From contig JAMAHW010000018.1 in NCBI GenBank assembly GCA_023627715.1, positions 470,940 through 534,939 of the forward strand: a stretch of 64,000 bases of DNA. The letters are read 5' to 3'. A program made the position numbers and the translations under genes. Below are positions 59,847 through 64,000 of this stretch, piece after piece. Every line of letters starts with the position of its first letter. The stretch's first letter is position 1. The notes under the pieces are model-generated. The model made no database searches, was not told the origin of the DNA, and was given only the letters and a program-made list of their open reading frames with translations. The stretch is from Periconia sp. R9002. Lineage: Eukaryota > Ascomycota > Dothideomycetes > Pleosporales > Periconiaceae.

Positions 59847-61524
59847 CGTACAAACAAGAGCAGCCTATGTAATGAAGACATGTATTTTAGTTATTAATGA
59901 CATTCTTTCTCATTGCAGCCCGGAGTGTAGGGCACGTGACATGCTATGTTCTGCCATGTGACCTCAAGGGACAGCACTCTGGGGTTGCACCTGCCTCACC
60001 TGGCGCCTTCTGAAAGGTTAGTCCAACCTCCATGGCCTCCCCCTACAGCAATTTGACTGACAACTCTCTGCACCCTTCAAGGGTGGATTTCACTGCATTG
60101 CCGCCGCCAGCATTTGATGAAGTTCTCCGGAATGACTTGTGATGGCAGCCAAGCGCTCACCGCTCGGGATGCCACGACAACCACCAAGCCAGCACCCACC
60201 CGCCTCCCTCCAGCGCCACGTCGCCGAGCAACCAATCCCCATTTACCAAGAGCGCAAAGCCATCGACATGAGCAGACGAGCAGACGAGCGAGAGGGCTAA
60301 TGCTAGACTGCGAAGATCATTCGCAGCTTCATTTGATTTCATTTTGATTTGATCTTGGTGAGGGCTCCTGTGCTCGGCTGTTGGGAAATTGACCTGTAAA
60401 CGAGCCGTCAACCCCAGCATCCATGACTCGCAGCCCCCAGACGAAATGTGACCTGGCGAATACAACTCTCCAAAGAGCTTATCGATATCAAAGTACACAA
60501 GCATGCACACAATATGTCTGCGAGTTATGCCACAGCTTTCGCAGAGGGTTGTTCTAGTCACGATGTCAAACGACGGCCGAGTGGAACAACAGGATGACTG
60601 ACAGCACAGGGCTCACACAAGAGGCGGTCTGCCACGATAGGTAGCTTCTCGCCTGGCCACGTTTGCGCGCAATTCCTAATACCTAGGTAGGTAATCAGGA
60701 AAGGTCGCTCAGCCAGAGCCGCTGCTCCCTTTTGTTGTTGGAGTGCCTGTCCTGTGACGACGTCCCCTGGATTTTTGCCTAGGCGGCGAGGAGCCAATTT
60801 CGCCAAGGGTATTCATTTCGGCATCCTCTGCCCACCTGGAGACGCACGAGAGTCGATGGAAAGTGATGAGCTCGCGGGACCAGCCATTCAAGGTGGGCTC
60901 AGGCTTTTTTGAGTGCAAAGTGAATTTGCGCTCTCCCCGCGTTGGCACAATGGTGAAACAGGATTGCATGCGAGCCTGAAAGGTTGCGATGAAGATGGGA
61001 ACAGCACACTGCAGGCTGACAACAGCATGGCAACCCCCTTATCGTGTCATCCAAAGGGCAATTTGCTATCCATCTGGAGCTAACTGGGATGCGTGGCCAC
61101 TGAGAAGATGAGGTCCCTGCCGATCAGGCACGAGGCTTACCCGATTGGAGGGGGTCCCGTTGGCTGCCCCTGTCGGGAGCAAAAAGATCCCTGCGTCGTC
61201 TCCGGACCGCCACAACGCTTGACAAGGTGCCAAACAAACCGGCGTCCTGAGCGTCGATTCGTTCCATGGCAGGTCCGGCTTGGGCAAGCCTGTCCTGGTG
61301 CAGCCCTCCCTTATTAAGGACTGAAGCCCCAGTGCCCCCGTTTTCTCTCCTCCACCGCTCCAAGCAGGACTTTGCCAGCCTTTGTCACCGTTGAATAGCT
61401 TCACTCTTTCAGCTATCAGCATCTCCGCTCATTCACTCCCATTCCGAGTCCATCGCATCGCTTTTGCTTTCCTTGCTTGCCATCCAACAGGTCTATAATA
61501 CAAAACACATCCTTATCCCTCACC
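59847..61524. other. Intergenic, BYS1-type gene promoter
   Basis: These 1.7 kb hold no credible gene. A TACCTAGGTAGGTA sequence lies at about 60680-60693. The last 250 bp is C/T-rich, with TTATTAAGGA near 61312 as a possible TATA-like element about 210 bp upstream of the start codon. Confidence 0.4.
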
Positions 61525-62418
61525 ATGCAATTCGCCCTCACTCTCGCCCTCGCGGCCACTGCCTCCGCCTCCTTCGCCGTCCGCGGTGAGGACACATCCG
61601 CCTATGGTATCGCCAAGGTTGTCAACCGATGCCCTTATGATGTCTATCTCTGGTCCGTCTACAAGCAGATGGGCTGCCCCTCGTCGGCCTCTACCCTGGT
61701 CAAGAAGAACGGCGGAGAATGGCAGCAGAGGATGGAGGCGACCAAGAACGGTGGTTACTCCATCAAGCTCTCCAAATTTTCCGACTGCGGTGGCAAGGAG
61801 CTTACTCAGCTCGAATATAATATCGAGACTGGCAGCTACGGAGGCAACTACCTCGACATGTCGTTCGTGGATTGCCAGAGGGGCGGTGACTGCCCCGGCT
61901 GGAAAGATGGTTTCTACATGGAGTCCGGAAAAGGAAAGACGGGTGACGTCGGCGTCTACGCGGCCACCGAGAACAACGAGCACTGCCCTATCCTCAAGGC
62001 GTCCAACCCAACCGAGGCTGCCAAGATCGCCTATGTGTTGCCCGACGACCGCCAGACCAAGTTCTGCCAGGCCGACGCAGATTTAACCCTCTACATCTGT
62101 GGTGACCAAGCCCCTGGTGCCAGCAACAGCGCTCCATCCTCCGCTGCTCCTTCTTCCGCTGCTCCCTCCAAGCCCGCCGCTCCCAGCCAGCCCAAGCCCT
62201 CCACCTTCCAGATTCTTCCCTCCTCCTCCAAGGCCGCCGCCGCTCCCTCCAAGGCTGCCGACGACGTCAAGGTCAAGGCTGCTGAGGTCACCGCCGCGCC
62301 CAAGGCTCCTGCTCCCGAGGCCCCCAAGGCTGTCAAGACTGTCATCACCTACGTGACGGTCGCTGTCGATGCTCCCCAGAAAAGGCACTCCCACGGCCGT
62401 CGTCACAACCGTGCATAA
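61525..62418 (+). CDS. Secreted BYS1-domain (thaumatin-like) protein
   Basis: This single exon encodes 297 residues. A clear signal peptide, MQFALTLALAATASAS, probably ends around residue 16-19. The BYS1 domain follows, with VVNRCPYDVYLWSVYKQMGC, GYSIKLSKF, LEYNIETGSYGGNYLDMSFVDC and paired cysteines (about ten). It resembles the Blastomyces yeast-phase-specific protein family, small secreted proteins with a thaumatin-like fold and no known enzyme activity. From about residue 195 the protein becomes a Ser/Ala/Pro/Lys-rich stalk (SSAAPSSAAPSKPAAPSQP), then a KTVITYVTVAVD motif and a basic His/Arg tail. The stalk may be O-glycosylated and wall-associated. There is no obvious GPI-attachment signal. 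Confidence 0.88.
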   Translation: MQFALTLALAATASASFAVRGEDTSAYGIAKVVNRCPYDVYLWSVYKQMGCPSSASTLVKKNGGEWQQRMEATKNGGYSIKLSKFSDCGGKELTQLEYNIETGSYGGNYLDMSFVDCQRGGDCPGWKDGFYMESGKGKTGDVGVYAATENNEHCPILKASNPTEAAKIAYVLPDDRQTKFCQADADLTLYICGDQAPGASNSAPSSAAPSSAAPSKPAAPSQPKPSTFQILPSSSKAAAAPSKAADDVKVKAAEVTAAPKAPAPEAPKAVKTVITYVTVAVDAPQKRHSHGRRHNRA

Positions 62419-64000
62419 ACGAAGAAGCCGACTGCAGGATGGATCCAGAATCCACTTCCAAGTCTGAGATTCACCGTTCCGTTTTGGAGGTAGCGTTCAG
62501 CGCGCAGTGTCAACAGCAATTCAAGAGATACCACTTTTGCCAAGTTTCATATTTTCGAGCGGAGAGGAGGGGAGACGAGATTTGGATTATACCATATCGT
62601 GTAATGGCGGGATAATGTCAAGCGTCGCAAAGCAATACAGATCTTTACACATCAATCTCTTATAGCCTCGACACCCCTTCCATTGCATCGTGTGTTTTGC
62701 TTCAACTTGCCACCGCCACTCCTTCACGACGCGACTGCGACGATGGAGACAACTTGTCTCAGCTGTTATCATTTGGGGCCAGGATGTGCGCCCTCCTACG
62801 ATGTCATGTCACGATATCCCACTTCATCGGCGTGTTTTTGATCCACCTTTCTCGCACATGTTATTATCATCTATCTGATTTGTTTAGTGTTTAGTTTTTT
62901 TACATGTACCCATTAGCTCTTTCTATTTATCTTTACTATTGTTTTTGTCCAAGAAAAATAGACTGTCGTCATCCTTTTATCTTGCCATACTTGTCATGCG
63001 CGTGCGTGTTGCCATGCAACTGACAACAGGTGCTTTACTTTGAGTGACAACGGCTTTGAAGCGCAATCACCCCCTTTATCATCCAGAACGGACCCCGTCT
63101 CGCGTGCTACCAACGTGGAGTTACACCACATGCCGGCCGCATACGTGGGAAATAACGTGGATAGCGTAGCGTGCCGTGCCCCCTCCAAATATTGTCCACG
63201 CGTCAATCCACCACCGTGTAACTACCCCAACGCCGCGTCAACTCAGCCAACCATCCCTTCACACTACTAAATAACAACTACTCCCACAAGGTTACCCCGT
63301 CCACTCATCCCGCGTTTATTAGCGTAATAGCACGTAGCAAGGACATACCCTTCTCTGCCTTCCCCTCCTCTTCTCCGTCTATCATCGAGAGTTCCCGTTG
63401 CCATCTCAACACACAGCATGGTAGAATGCAACAACTTGATTACATGACACAGCAAATGACGAAGTCAACCAAGCTTTTTTTCCTCTTACTGTTCAAATGT
63501 TTGAGAGTTATGACACCAACGCCGCGGTACGGCACAAGCACAGGCGCGGTGCGGCGTGGTGCGAGATTGAGATCGGGATCTTTTTGAATCTTTGGTCTGA
63601 AGTTACCTAGTGTATGAGGCGATGTTACTACGCCCTAGCGTGCGGTTATTAGATATCGGTATTTAGTGCGGGCGGGAAGAGGGGAAGGGGTGCAGTTACA
63701 CGCTGTACTGTACGACTTGCGAAACGTGAAGTTTGCAACGTAAGCAAGGCGTGTAGCACTTGTGGACCGTGAAGTTTTTTTTCGTGTAAATCAAATTCTA
63801 TGAATAGGAATATGGTAGTTTGTAAGTATCATGTCATCTATCTTGTGCGTGTCCGCCTGTCCGCGTGTGCGTGCGTATGTTGCTGTTTTGGTAATTCTCC
63901 GATTGTTGGTACGATGGGGGGGGGGGGGGGGCGAAGATGCGGACGAGGACGGGGATGTGAGGCAGGGTAGCGCAAGGCGTTCAGTCATCGGACGTGCGCG
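62419..64000. other. Intergenic to window end, no gene seen
   Basis: The last 1.6 kb hold the 3' UTR of the BYS1-type gene and AT-rich sequence (62860-62960). They also hold a G16 run at 63916-63931 and GCGTGTGCGTGCG words. No ORF is credible, and nothing suggests a telomere. Confidence 0.45.
63916..63931 (+). repeat. Poly-G run (16 G)
   Basis: Sixteen consecutive G on the plus strand, 70 bp before the window end. Confidence 0.9.

Noticed and set aside
63916..63931. Poly-G run near the window end as a telomere or assembly edge
   Set aside because: A single homopolymer followed by ordinary unique sequence is not a telomeric repeat.

Overview
The window looks like nuclear DNA of a filamentous ascomycete (Pezizomycotina, probably a Dothideomycete, although the class is an inference). 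The reasons are short GT-AG introns (about 40-130 nt, a few of 200-300 nt), many exons per gene, a fungal gene set (Mcd4, Rrn11, Zn2Cys6 regulator, DUF3433-type membrane protein, BYS1-domain secreted protein) and gene spacing of a few hundred bases in the dense part. There is no sign of a bacterial operon, phage, CRISPR array or intact transposon.

The left third (1-29 kb) is gene dense. A bacterial-looking P-loop kinase-like gene opens the window. Four minus-strand housekeeping genes follow in tandem (read right to left: mitochondrial ribosomal protein uL29/MRPL4, Rab GDP-dissociation inhibitor, the GPI-anchor ethanolamine phosphate transferase MCD4, and an unrecognised coiled-coil protein). 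MRPL4 is divergent from a jlbA/IDI-4-like bZIP gene. Next come the CCR4-NOT subunit NOT2, a small Cys/His protein, thymidylate synthase divergent from an augmin-like coiled-coil protein, a protein with charged tandem repeats, and RRN11 divergent from a RING-H2 ubiquitin ligase.

The middle and right (29-64 kb) are gene poor. Stretches of roughly 7.4 kb (29.1-36.5), 2.8 kb (44.7-47.5) and 6.4 kb (48.8-55.2) carry microsatellites and no gene I can support. Between them sit a Zn2Cys6 regulator, a Gvp36-like BAR protein, a gamma-glutamylcyclotransferase, histidinol-phosphatase, an FKBP12 with seven exons, a large multi-pass DUF3433-type gene interrupted by two in-frame amber codons, and a secreted BYS1-domain protein.

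The genes do not form one pathway. The clearest functional links are regulatory: an MCB/E2F-like element in the promoter shared by thymidylate synthase and the spindle-type gene, and a consensus Gcn4/CpcA site upstream of the histidine gene. The most unusual observations are the doubly interrupted DUF3433 gene, the ambiguous 5' end of the bZIP gene, a possible alternative C-terminus in the charged-repeat protein, and a GAA repeat inside an FKBP12 intron. I did not find a convincing new multi-gene system. All exon models were assembled by eye from splice signals and reading-frame continuity, without homology searches.
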